Origin: GCA-2746795 sp964643965
GTDB lineage: Bacteria > Chloroflexota > Anaerolineae > Promineifilales > Promineifilaceae
Assembly: GCA_964643965.1 (NCBI GenBank)
Contig: CAZXVH010000003.1
Location: forward strand, 38,815 to 102,814
Length of the DNA: 64,000 nt
Direction of reading: 5' to 3'
Shown here: positions 18,716 through 25,792 of the stretch, in pieces
Layout: every line of letters starts with the position of its first letter
Position numbering within the stretch: position 1 is the first letter of the stretch
The notes under the pieces: model-generated
Seen by the model: only the letters and a program-made list of their open reading frames with translations
Told to the model about the DNA's origin: nothing
Databases searched by the model: none
Program-made: the position numbers and the translations under genes

Positions 18716-19561
18716 TCACCCGTCATCCTTTTGCCTGACCCGCTGGCGGAACTTGCGGGCGATTTTTAATACGAACCCGGTAGGGCCACTTTGCCTGGCG
18801 GCTACCATCAGTTGATAACGGCGACCGGGAACGCAGATGACGCGCCGGGGATTTAAAGAGCGTAAAGAGGTTTCTACCACTTCCGCTGCTGTCATCCACA
18901 ATGTCACAGGTATTTTTGTCTTGTCAAAGTCTGTCATGGCCGCGGTGTCGTGGAATTCCGTCACCGTAAAGCCGGGGCAGAGCGCCTGGATGATAATACC
19001 GCTTTCTAACACTTCTGCTTGCAACGCCTGCGAAAAGACATTTAAATATGCTTTACTCGCCGGGTAATTGACATCCTCCGGAGATGGGAAGAAGGCGGAG
19101 ATGGAAGAAACGTTGATGATAACCCCGCCGCCGCGCTTTGTCATGCCGGGCAGCGCCGCCCGGCACAGGCGCATCACTGCCATGACTTGCACGTTTATCA
19201 TTGCCATTTGCTGCGCCAGATCAGAGGCCAGCAGGCCGCCCGTCGTGCCGAAACCGGCATTGTTGACGAGGATGGCCAGATTGAGGTGGGCCAGGCGGGC
19301 TTCCAGGCGGGTCACATCAGCGTCGTCAGCCAAATCAGCGGCAATGATTTCTACGGTGACGCCATGCGCCGCTTGCAATTCTGCCGCCAGCGCCATCAGT
19401 TTCTTTTCCCGCCGTGCTGTCAACAGCAAATGATAGCCCGCGGCAGCCAACTGACGGGCAAACTCGGCGCCGATGCCGCTGGAAGCGCCGGTGATGAAGG
19501 CATAACTGCCGGGTGTGGGGGTGGGCAACGGCCGTTTTCCCGTTCTCCCTATCTTCATCAT
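18716..19561 (-). CDS. Short-chain dehydrogenase/reductase
   Basis: 281-aa NAD(P)-dependent oxidoreductase with a Rossmann fold. The cofactor loop is TGASSGIGAEF, and the basic residues after the second strand (LTARREKKL) favour NADP. The NNAGFG motif, the catalytic Ser in INVSSISAF and the YxxxK pair (YPASKAYLNVFS) are all present. The first ~18 residues are a polar extension. The C-terminus is basic. It looks like the DltE/YqjQ-type group, but the substrate cannot be predicted. Confidence 0.88.
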   Translation of the reverse strand: MMKIGRTGKRPLPTPTPGSYAFITGASSGIGAEFARQLAAAGYHLLLTARREKKLMALAAELQAAHGVTVEIIAADLADDADVTRLEARLAHLNLAILVNNAGFGTTGGLLASDLAQQMAMINVQVMAVMRLCRAALPGMTKRGGGVIINVSSISAFFPSPEDVNYPASKAYLNVFSQALQAEVLESGIIIQALCPGFTVTEFHDTAAMTDFDKTKIPVTLWMTAAEVVETSLRSLNPRRVICVPGRRYQLMVAARQSGPTGFVLKIARKFRQRVRQKDDG

Positions 19562-19612
19562 GTTACCTTCCTTCCTTCGCCCAAAACCCGCACCTGTTCA
19601 CTGTCTCACCAC

Positions 19613-21025
19613 TCACGCCACAATCTCGCCATGAATACGCCGCACCGCTTCGGCCGTTTCATCTCCAGACACCACCAGGCTGATGCTGCACTCCGATGAC
19701 CCCTGGGCGATGGCAATGATATTGACATGATGATTGCCCAGCGCCGTAAACAAACCGCCGGCAATGCCCGGCGTACCGCGCATCCCCGCACCCACAATCG
19801 TCACAATCGACACGTCAGACATCGCCCAAATGCGGTCAATGTCCTGGTTACGAAGTTCCCCGGCAAATTCAGCCTTTAACCCCTGAATCACCAACGCCGC
19901 CGACGCTTCCGGCGTGGCAAAGCAGATCGATTGTTCCGACGAAGCCTGGCTGATGAGCAGCACACTGACATCTCTTTGGGCAACTGCGCCAAAGGTGCGG
20001 GCGGCAATGCCCGGTACGCCCAGCATCCCTTTGCCTTCAACGGTGATCAAACTCAGCGCTTTAATGGCCGTCACCGCTTTCACGCCGCCATTTACGCTGC
20101 CATTGTCTGGCACAATTACCGTGCCGGGATGATCCGGGTTGAAGGTGTTTTTGATGCGCAAAGGGATATTATTTTCCACACAGGGACGCATGGTTTTGGG
20201 ATGCAGCACCTTTGCCCCATAAAAAGCCAGTTCAGACACTTCCCGGTAACTTAACAGCGGAATCGACCTGGCGCCTGCCACCAGATGCGGATCGGCCGTC
20301 ATCACGCCGTCTACATCGGTCCAAATCCAAACCTCGTCCGCTTGCAAGCATCGACCCAAAATGGCCCCGCTGTAGTCAGAGCCGCCGCGTCCCAGAGTGG
20401 TGGTGACGCCGTTGACGGTGGCGGCAATGAAACCGGTGACGATGGGGATGCTGCCGTCATCAAGCAGCGGCTGCAGGCGGGCTTGCGTTTTGGGGATGGT
20501 TAGCTCAAAGTAGGGGATGGCGTTTTGGAACTGGTCGTTGGTGACGATCAGGTCGGTGGCGTCGATGGCTTCTGCTTTGTGACCCAATTGGCGCAAATAG
20601 GCGGCCAGAATGCGCACACTCATCTGTTCACCCATGCCACCGATGATGTCCAGGGCGCGGGGCGTCAGTTCGCCCAATACCAGCACGGCCTGGCATAATG
20701 CTTCGAAGCGGTCGATAAACTGGTTGTTTTCCGCCAGCACTTGCTGCCGCTCTCCTTCCGGGACCAGCAAGGCGTCGGTGGTTTCATAATGAATCTGGCG
20801 CAGTTGAACGGCCGTTTTCTTATAAGTTTCCGCATCGCCAGCCAGCGCCGTCATCGCTCCTTGCAGCAGCAGATCGGTTACTTTTACCGGTTTCGTGCCC
20901 ATCGCTGAGACGACCACCGCCACCGCCCCCCATACCTTTTGAGCATTCAGGATGAGTTCGGCCGTTTCCTGAAATGCTTGAGCGCTACCTACAGATGTGC
21001 CGCCAAATTTCATTACGAGTGTCAT
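19613..21025 (-). CDS. lysC: Aspartate kinase
   Basis: Phosphorylates aspartate, the first step to lysine, threonine and methionine. The 470-aa protein has the kinase start MKFGGTSVGS, the GRGGSDYSG loop and WTDVDGVMTADP. Two C-terminal ACT domains (about 320-470) should bind an end-product amino acid. The length and linker resemble the ThrA/LysC-III group more than the alpha-beta type. The gene stands behind a SAM-I riboswitch and terminator, so it is probably shut down when S-adenosylmethionine is plentiful. That suggests it mainly feeds methionine synthesis. Confidence 0.95.
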   Translation of the reverse strand: MTLVMKFGGTSVGSAQAFQETAELILNAQKVWGAVAVVVSAMGTKPVKVTDLLLQGAMTALAGDAETYKKTAVQLRQIHYETTDALLVPEGERQQVLAENNQFIDRFEALCQAVLVLGELTPRALDIIGGMGEQMSVRILAAYLRQLGHKAEAIDATDLIVTNDQFQNAIPYFELTIPKTQARLQPLLDDGSIPIVTGFIAATVNGVTTTLGRGGSDYSGAILGRCLQADEVWIWTDVDGVMTADPHLVAGARSIPLLSYREVSELAFYGAKVLHPKTMRPCVENNIPLRIKNTFNPDHPGTVIVPDNGSVNGGVKAVTAIKALSLITVEGKGMLGVPGIAARTFGAVAQRDVSVLLISQASSEQSICFATPEASAALVIQGLKAEFAGELRNQDIDRIWAMSDVSIVTIVGAGMRGTPGIAGGLFTALGNHHVNIIAIAQGSSECSISLVVSGDETAEAVRRIHGEIVA

Positions 21026-21041
21026 GATTTTCCTCTATTTA

Positions 21042-21080
21042 AAATAAAAATACCCCTTCCGGGAGGTGGGAAGGGGCATG
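21042..21080 (-). terminator. Terminator of the lysC leader
   Basis: CCCCTTCC/GGAAGGGG stem (plus flanking AT pairs), 8-nt loop, followed on the minus strand by TATTTTTATTTT. It ends about 16 nt before the lysC start and is the expression platform of the SAM riboswitch. Confidence 0.85.
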
Positions 21081-21102
21081 ACCAGACGCGGCTACGCCAC
21101 TG

Positions 21103-21325
21103 CTCATCTCCCAGAAGATTTCCTGACCGGAAATAAACTTCTGCCGGAATTGGCACCTGGGAAAGTAGTCTGGTAGTCTGGTAGTCTGGTAGTCTAGTAG
21201 TCTGGTAGCCACTGCTGCGACTATTTGACTACACGACTACACGACTATTTGACTACACGACTACACGACTAATTTCCTGGTTGCCGAGGCATCATCGGGC
21301 CGGTCCCTCCGCCTCTCTGGATAAG
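21103..21325 (-). ncRNA. SAM-I riboswitch (S box) with repeat-built P3 helix
   Basis: On the minus strand the 5' core reads CTTATCCAGAGAGGCGGAGG, then GACCGGCCCGATGATGCC and TCGGCAACC, which is the S-box signature. The 3' core has AGGTGCCAATTCC, a P4 hairpin (CAGAAG/CTTCTG), and GATGAG closing P1 with CTTATC. P3 starts with GGAAA/TTTCC but is then extended by about 110 nt of 8-nt repeats: TAGTCGTG units on the 5' arm and CCAGACTA units on the 3' arm. TAGTC and GACTA can pair unit by unit. The switch should promote termination upstream of lysC when SAM binds. Confidence 0.93.
21166..21276. repeat. Octamer tracts inside the SAM riboswitch
   Basis: On the plus strand about five GTAGTCTG-type units, a short spacer, then about six ACTACACG/ACTATTTG units. 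The two blocks are partly complementary (GTAGTC with GACTAC). A related tract is at 63157-63200. Confidence 0.9.
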
Positions 21326-21609
21326 AAGTGTGTTCTTACTTTATAAGTTGGTTATGAGCAGAACTGCGAGGTTCTCCACAAAACGATCCTGTTTTCCACA
21401 GTTTTGGGAGGAGTATCCACAGTTATAGGCGCGGATAGTAGCAAATGTAACGGCCGTTGTCAATGCTATTTTTGCCCAAAAAGAACCGGTAGATTAAGGC
21501 ATTTATTTACAGCAGCGCCTTCTTTGAGTCTATGAGCAGGGGCCGCAAAACGGCCGTTACCAGACCCACCTGCTCCATGCCTAACACCCCGTCACTGATG
21601 ACCGTGTGA

Positions 21610-21741
21610 GCGCCCATTGAAGAGTCCGGAAGGCTGGGGGCGAAAAAGCTGGCAAAGTTGATTCGCAGCGAGGAAGTGGAACGGCTGACGCTGCTGCCAG
21701 CGGAACTGGTGGTACGAGAATCATATGCTGTGCGTGAGTGA
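21610..21741 (+). pseudogene. C-terminal remnant of a LacI-type regulator
   Basis: A 43-codon frame after a stop reads ESGRLGAKKLAKLIRSEEVE and ends in LPAELVVRESYAVRE. This is the usual C-terminal end of LacI-family repressors (effector-domain tail plus LPAELVVRES). No upstream part is found; the 280 bp before it hold two AACGGCCGTT motifs and no gene. It is a relic. Confidence 0.6.
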
Positions 21742-21895
21742 ATTAAGAAATGAAAACTAAATAACCTGCGGAACTGAAATTAGAGATTAGATACTCGACC
21801 AATTTCTAATTTCTAAATTCTAATTTTTTATAAGTTGCTTAATCCGCGTTCCCACGTGTCATCAGACCGAAACCTTATGCTACAATGAGACCAAT

Positions 21896-22282
21896 ATGAC
21901 AGCGCCATCTGACTCTCCCTCTGCCGTCTATCGGCAGAATTTTATAACAAGGCAGGCCAAACAACGTGAAGAGCGGGAAGCGAACCGGCTGGAAGCGTTG
22001 GCAAAAGTGAAAGCGGCAGCGCCGGCCATTGCTGCCAGCGTCTCTTCCGTGCAACAGCTTTATTTGTTTGGCTCAATCATATGTCCAGGCCAGTTTCACC
22101 AGAAATCGGATGTGGATATTGGGGTGGTGGGCACAACCGCCGAGGATTATTTTGAGTTATGGCGGCAGTTGGAAGCGGCTCTGCCGGAATGGCTCATTGA
22201 TTTACGAGAGCTTTCATCCGCTTCATTTTTTGCAGACAGGGTAAAAAGAACGGGGCTATTAATTTATGAGCGAACAAATTAA
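21896..22282 (+). CDS. MNT-type nucleotidyltransferase (MntA-like antitoxin)
   Basis: 128-aa minimal nucleotidyltransferase. The active-site signature is GSIICPGQFHQKSDVDIGVV (GS followed by DxD), near residues 58-77. A basic, Glu/Arg-rich helix precedes it. The downstream HEPN gene overlaps its 3' end by 17 bp. MntA-type enzymes in type VII toxin-antitoxin modules neutralise the HEPN toxin by transferring AMP to a tyrosine, and this pair has that order. It sits in an accessory stretch with few AACGGCCGTT motifs. Confidence 0.8.
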   Translation: MTAPSDSPSAVYRQNFITRQAKQREEREANRLEALAKVKAAAPAIAASVSSVQQLYLFGSIICPGQFHQKSDVDIGVVGTTAEDYFELWRQLEAALPEWLIDLRELSSASFFADRVKRTGLLIYERTN

Positions 22283-22733
22283 AGTGCTGAAAGCTGAAAT
22301 CAGAGATAGCGTCGATGCTATTTCCACCACATATGCCAAACTGCATGAAGTTAATCATCAAACGTATGATGAGGATACATGCATCTTGATTGCTTACCAT
22401 TTGCATGTGATCTATGGTTTGTTTGAGAACTTGTTTACGCGCATTGCCGCTAATTTTGGTAATCACATTGATGATTCCACCCAATGGCATGCCCTGTTAT
22501 TGAAGCGTATGTCTCTGGATATACCCGATATCCGTTTAGCCGTGATAAGCCAGGAAACCTATATTATGCTGGACGAGCTTCGTCGATTCCGCCATATGTT
22601 TCGCAATGCGTATGTGTTGAAATTTGATCCTGACAGGCTGCGTCTTGTAGTCCGGGATGCACTGCGTCTAGAAACGTTGTATCCCCCTGATATTTTATCC
22701 TTCCAGAATTTTTTGGATTCTTTAAACGAATAA
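22266..22733 (+). CDS. HepT-like HEPN-domain protein
   Basis: 155-aa, all-helical protein starting inside the 3' end of the MNT gene. Near residue 107-118 it has LRRFRHMFRNAY, the place of the HEPN catalytic RX4-6H motif and the modifiable Tyr of HepT-like toxins. In this copy the expected His of R-x4-H is Asn (RHMFRN). Either a neighbouring Arg/His pair does the job, or this belongs to the variant subgroup with N at that site, or catalysis is impaired. The pairing with the MNT gene supports a type VII toxin-antitoxin role. The following 197 bp hold nothing recognisable. Confidence 0.72.
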   Translation: MSEQIKVLKAEIRDSVDAISTTYAKLHEVNHQTYDEDTCILIAYHLHVIYGLFENLFTRIAANFGNHIDDSTQWHALLLKRMSLDIPDIRLAVISQETYIMLDELRRFRHMFRNAYVLKFDPDRLRLVVRDALRLETLYPPDILSFQNFLDSLNE

Positions 22734-22930
22734 CGCTTATTTTGTAGGTTGAATGATAATAGGCGTGTTTAAGATAACGTGGTCGGCAACGTAAGAAATT
22801 CTCTGTCTCCGCGTTGAATTCCTCTCCCAACAAATGAGTGAAGACAATGGGGCTGCTGCCAGATTTTAGGGCTGCGCGTCGTGGCGTCTGCGTTCATGGC
22901 GAGGGATTAAACAATGAATGAAAGGGTTGG

Positions 22931-23800
22931 TCAATCATCGTTTAACGAATCATCGTTTAACGAATCTTCAATTTGCTCCAGCACCTCAGCAGAAAGCGGT
23001 TTGGGCAGCGTGAATCCTGGAGGCAAGTTGGCGGCATCTGGGGCGTGATAATAGTCGATGGGAGTGGTGTATAACTCCTCGTTGGCCGCGAATTCCGCAT
23101 CCGTTTCGCGCAGCTTTTGCCGCCAGCGCTTACCCTCTGTGCTGGAATAGGAAGGCAGCCAGGGGATTTGCTCTTGATGATCTCGCCACCAACGCACTTC
23201 CACCCACACCCGTCGTGCGTCCTGTTCTTCAGGGTACAAGGCTAATAATTCCTCCAGCAGTTCCACCGATTCCACAAAATAACCCTGGTCAGCATAGGTT
23301 TGCGCCACCCAAAACATGGCAGTTGAGGGGTCTTCGGTGCGTTTGATGGCTTCTTGGAAGATCGGCCAGGCCATCTCGCGCCCCTGCCGCTGCCCCAGCA
23401 GATAATCTTGCAGGAGCTGTCTTCTACCTTCTTCCAGCATCTCCTTGACATCGGCCGGACACAAATCTTCGGGGTCAATATCCTCGTCATATTTACGGTA
23501 GCGCCCTTCCCAGCGGCAAGTGTAGGCGTAGGAACGCGCCAGGCGCCGTCGCTGCTGCCAGGGGCGATCATCCCACTCGTCAATGATGCGTTCTATGGCC
23601 CGGCGATTTTCACGGATGAGCCACGGGTCGTTTAGCGCCGTCAGCACGAGGTCGGAGGCTTCCTGACAATCGGGGAAAAATGAGAGGACGTCAAAGCAGA
23701 TAGCGGCCGCATCCGGAGCGGTCAGGTCGTCTTCTTCCAATAATAAACGGGCGTCGGCCAACATTTTAATGATGTAGTCGGGGTATTGTGATTCGTTCAT
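22931..23800 (-). CDS. Tetratricopeptide-like hypothetical protein
   Basis: 289-aa soluble protein of unknown function. The helical segments around 25-55 and 150-215 (STAMFWVAQTYADQGYFVES, VELLEELLALYPEEQDARRV) have TPR character. The protein is acidic, rich in Trp and Arg around WDDRPWQQRRRLARSYAYTC, and has no signal or membrane segment. It overlaps the 3' end of the mscS gene by 4 bp (ATGA), so they are probably cotranscribed. The last ten codons are a perfect tandem duplication of SLNDD, made by a 15-bp direct repeat, which suggests a recent slippage event. Confidence 0.7.
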   Translation of the reverse strand: MNESQYPDYIIKMLADARLLLEEDDLTAPDAAAICFDVLSFFPDCQEASDLVLTALNDPWLIRENRRAIERIIDEWDDRPWQQRRRLARSYAYTCRWEGRYRKYDEDIDPEDLCPADVKEMLEEGRRQLLQDYLLGQRQGREMAWPIFQEAIKRTEDPSTAMFWVAQTYADQGYFVESVELLEELLALYPEEQDARRVWVEVRWWRDHQEQIPWLPSYSSTEGKRWRQKLRETDAEFAANEELYTTPIDYYHAPDAANLPPGFTLPKPLSAEVLEQIEDSLNDDSLNDD

Positions 23801-24642
23801 TTTGCCTGTGGAGAGTTGATAATTTGAATTTGGCGGGTGGGGAAGGCGATTTCGATGTCGTTTTCGGCAAAATCGATGCGGATTTCATGGCGCAAATAGC
23901 GCTGGATGTCCCATTCAAAGCCAGGCAAGGTTTTGACCATGATGCGTAAGCGCACGGCCGATTCATCCAGGCCTTCAATGCCCGTCACCACCGGCTTCTC
24001 AATCACTTGCGCCGCAAAGGGCGATGCTTCATCCAAGGTTTTGCCGATTTGCGTGAGCCGCTCAATTGCTTTATCGACATCGGCGTCATAGGTGATGCCC
24101 ACTTCTACCAGCGCTCGTGACCAATCGCGGGATTTGTTGGCGACGGTGCGCACTTCACCATTGGGAATGTGGTAAATAGTGCCGTATAAATCACGAATGA
24201 CGGTTTTGCGCAGGGTGATGGATTCTACCGGGCCAGATACGCCGCCAATTTCCACCACGTCGCCAATGGTGAACTGATCTTCAATGAGAATGAATAAGCC
24301 GCTAATCATATCTTTAACCAGGGTTTGGGCCCCCAGCCCAAAGGCCAAGCCCACAAAACCGACGCTGGCCAGCACGGGGAAAATCGGGACGCCAAATTCT
24401 TCTAAAATGATAAGTAGGGCGGTGCCTATGATGACGACGGATCCCGTCGTCCATATCACCCGGCTGATGGTTTCAGTACGTTTGTCGAGCAAGCTGCCAT
24501 CGACATCATCAAAACTTTGCACTCTGAGTTTGAGATGGCGAGTGACATAGCGCAGTACAAACAGCCCCACGGCCGCCAGCGCCAGGGTGATCAGGATGCT
24601 CAGGCCATGCGTTTGCAGCCAGGTTAAGATAGCGTTTATCAT
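23797..24642 (-). CDS. MscS-family mechanosensitive ion channel
   Basis: 281-aa membrane channel for release of solutes on osmotic downshock. One N-terminal helix (about 12-30) and two central helices precede the pore region (VGFVGLAFGLGAQTLVKDMISG), where the Gly/Ala-packed pore helix of MscS is recognisable. The beta domain (GDVVEIGGVSGPVESITLR; HIPNGEV) and the C-terminal alpha/beta domain follow. I chose the ATG at 24642 because GAGGAAAA precedes it; an upstream start would add 28 residues without conservation. Confidence 0.9.
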   Translation of the reverse strand: MINAILTWLQTHGLSILITLALAAVGLFVLRYVTRHLKLRVQSFDDVDGSLLDKRTETISRVIWTTGSVVIIGTALLIILEEFGVPIFPVLASVGFVGLAFGLGAQTLVKDMISGLFILIEDQFTIGDVVEIGGVSGPVESITLRKTVIRDLYGTIYHIPNGEVRTVANKSRDWSRALVEVGITYDADVDKAIERLTQIGKTLDEASPFAAQVIEKPVVTGIEGLDESAVRLRIMVKTLPGFEWDIQRYLRHEIRIDFAENDIEIAFPTRQIQIINSPQAK

Positions 24643-24667
24643 ATTTTTTTCCTCATTTGGTAAATAG

Positions 24668-24820
24668 ACATCTATCATCTCAGAAAATGGAGAAGTTTCA
24701 AATGGATACGAGCAGTATGATGCCAACGGGCAGTTAAAAAATGGAATGGGGGAAACTTATTTTAAGGATGGCAGCTTGGCTACTGTGGGCGCATACGTCG
24801 ATTCAGAATTTTATTTGTGA
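24668..24820 (+). pseudogene. Short MORN-like remnant
   Basis: A 50-codon frame without a start reads NGEVSNGYEQYDANGQLKNG and then MGETYFKDGSL. This has the rhythm of MORN/YwqK-type repeats (Y.DGG.L.NG). It is cut off at the 5' end just downstream of the mscS promoter region. Only a fragment remains. Confidence 0.35.
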
Positions 24821-24833
24821 ACGCTTACTTAAC

Positions 24834-24881
24834 TTGACCTTGAGATAAGGAAAAGGTTATAATGATTGTACTATTGTACAA
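24834..24881 (+). promoter_or_regulatory. Promoter and operator-like dyad of the PIN/Phd module
   Basis: TTGACC (24834-24839), an 18-bp spacer and TATAAT (24858-24863) form a near-consensus sigma-70 promoter. The perfect dyad TTGTAC-TATT-GTACAA (24866-24881) lies over the likely start point and is a good candidate for autorepression by the antitoxin or the complex. Confidence 0.7.
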
Positions 24882-24898
24882 GTCAGGATGGTGAATTC

Positions 24899-25297
24899 AT
24901 GACAAAAGTGGTTGTGGACGCTTCAGTTTTGATAGCGGTTGTAACAAATGAACCAGAAAAATTAAAGCTGGTGCAATTAACACAAAATGCCGATTTGATT
25001 GCACCCCATTCAATTCATTGGGAAATCGGAAATGCATTTTCCGCAATGCTCAAGCGCAACCGGGTGACTATTGCAGATGCTGTTCGGGCGATAAATGCCT
25101 ATCAAAAAATACCTATCCGATTTGTTGATGTGGAACTTGAAGAAACAATTAAATTAGCAGATACATTAAATGTTTATGTTTACGATGCCTACTTGGTGCG
25201 CTGTGCCATTAAATATAAATCGCCCTTGTTGTCGTTAGACAAAAGTCTGATTAATTCGGCAAAATCGGTGAAAGCGCAAATTTTAGAGGTGACATGA
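24899..25297 (+). CDS. PIN-domain toxin (VapC-like)
   Basis: 132-aa PIN-fold ribonuclease. The acidic residues are Asp in VVDASVLIAVV, Glu in HWEIGNAF, Asp in YVYDAYLVRCA and Asp in LSLDKSL, which matches the four-acid metal site. The ATG at 24899 follows AGGATGG. It precedes its antitoxin rather than following it, and overlaps it by 4 bp. A near-consensus promoter with an operator-like dyad stands upstream. Confidence 0.85.
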   Translation: MTKVVVDASVLIAVVTNEPEKLKLVQLTQNADLIAPHSIHWEIGNAFSAMLKRNRVTIADAVRAINAYQKIPIRFVDVELEETIKLADTLNVYVYDAYLVRCAIKYKSPLLSLDKSLINSAKSVKAQILEVT

Positions 25298-25521
25298 TGA
25301 GCACTGTTTATACATACTCAGAAGCGCGGCAAAATTTATCAACCCTGTTGGATAAAGCCATCCATGAAGGGGAAGTACGTGTGCGCAGAAAAGATGGACA
25401 AACATTTCTTATCGTGCCAGAAGTAACAAACCGTTCACCGCTGGATGTTGAGGGGGTTGACATCGATTTAAGTAAAGAAGAGATTGTCCAGTTCATTCAC
25501 GAAGGGCGCAAATATAGTTGA
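25294..25521 (+). CDS. Phd/YefM-type antitoxin
   Basis: 75-aa protein with the Phd/YefM start (YSEARQNLSTLLDKAIHEGE), a DNA-binding N-terminal domain, and a flexible acidic C-terminus (SKEEIVQFIHEGRKYS) that would fold onto the toxin. It overlaps the toxin stop by ATGA; a second ATG at 25297 is an equally good start. AGAGGTG upstream is the ribosome site. Together with the PIN toxin it forms a toxin-first type II module. Confidence 0.82.
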   Translation: MMSTVYTYSEARQNLSTLLDKAIHEGEVRVRRKDGQTFLIVPEVTNRSPLDVEGVDIDLSKEEIVQFIHEGRKYS

Positions 25522-25547
25522 GAACTGACTGGATACCAGAGGGTATT

Positions 25548-25688
25548 GTGACAAATTACAATAAAGATAAGGTAGATGAAATTGTGCTGGCATTGTTATG
25601 CCTGAATGCAATGGATTTTGGCGAGTGGGTCTCTGTTTATAAGACGTGGCTTCAAAGTCAAGCCGAATACCGTTTAGCGGATTCGTGA
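25548..25688 (+). CDS. Small hypothetical protein (46 aa)
   Basis: GTG start with AGAGGG upstream, 26 bp after the antitoxin stop. The protein (NKDKVDEIVLALLCLNAMDF near its start) resembles the opening of DUF6429-type small proteins (DKVDEIxLALLYL). It ends exactly where the 94-bp repeat element begins: its stop codon touches the terminal repeat. It may be a truncated gene interrupted by that element. Confidence 0.4.
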   Translation: MTNYNKDKVDEIVLALLCLNAMDFGEWVSVYKTWLQSQAEYRLADS

Positions 25689-25782
25689 TATACTCGCAGC
25701 GGGCATAATCTGACATTTTTACCAGAGGTGGCGCGGTCAGAAAGCAGCCCTTCGGGACTGAGATGCAGCCACAGCGAGTATA
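25689..25782. mobile_element. 94-bp MITE-like element, copy 1
   Basis: Bounded by the inverted ends TATACTCGC and GCGAGTATA. A copy of the same length with few differences is at 39111-39204, and a diverged relative is at 47007-47071. It has no coding capacity. Its right end lies 10 bp before the glycosyltransferase start. Confidence 0.8.
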
Positions 25783-25792
25783 CATATCTCTT

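Noticed and set aside
18900..19430. Plus-strand frames within 18.8-19.7 kb
   Set aside because: All are shadows of the short-chain dehydrogenase gene on the minus strand.
21103..21325. Lysine riboswitch or T-box upstream of aspartate kinase
   Set aside because: The core words GAGGGACCGGCCCGATGATG, GGCAACC and AGGTGCCAATTCC are those of SAM-I; no T-box NGGN bulge or lysine-riboswitch core is seen.
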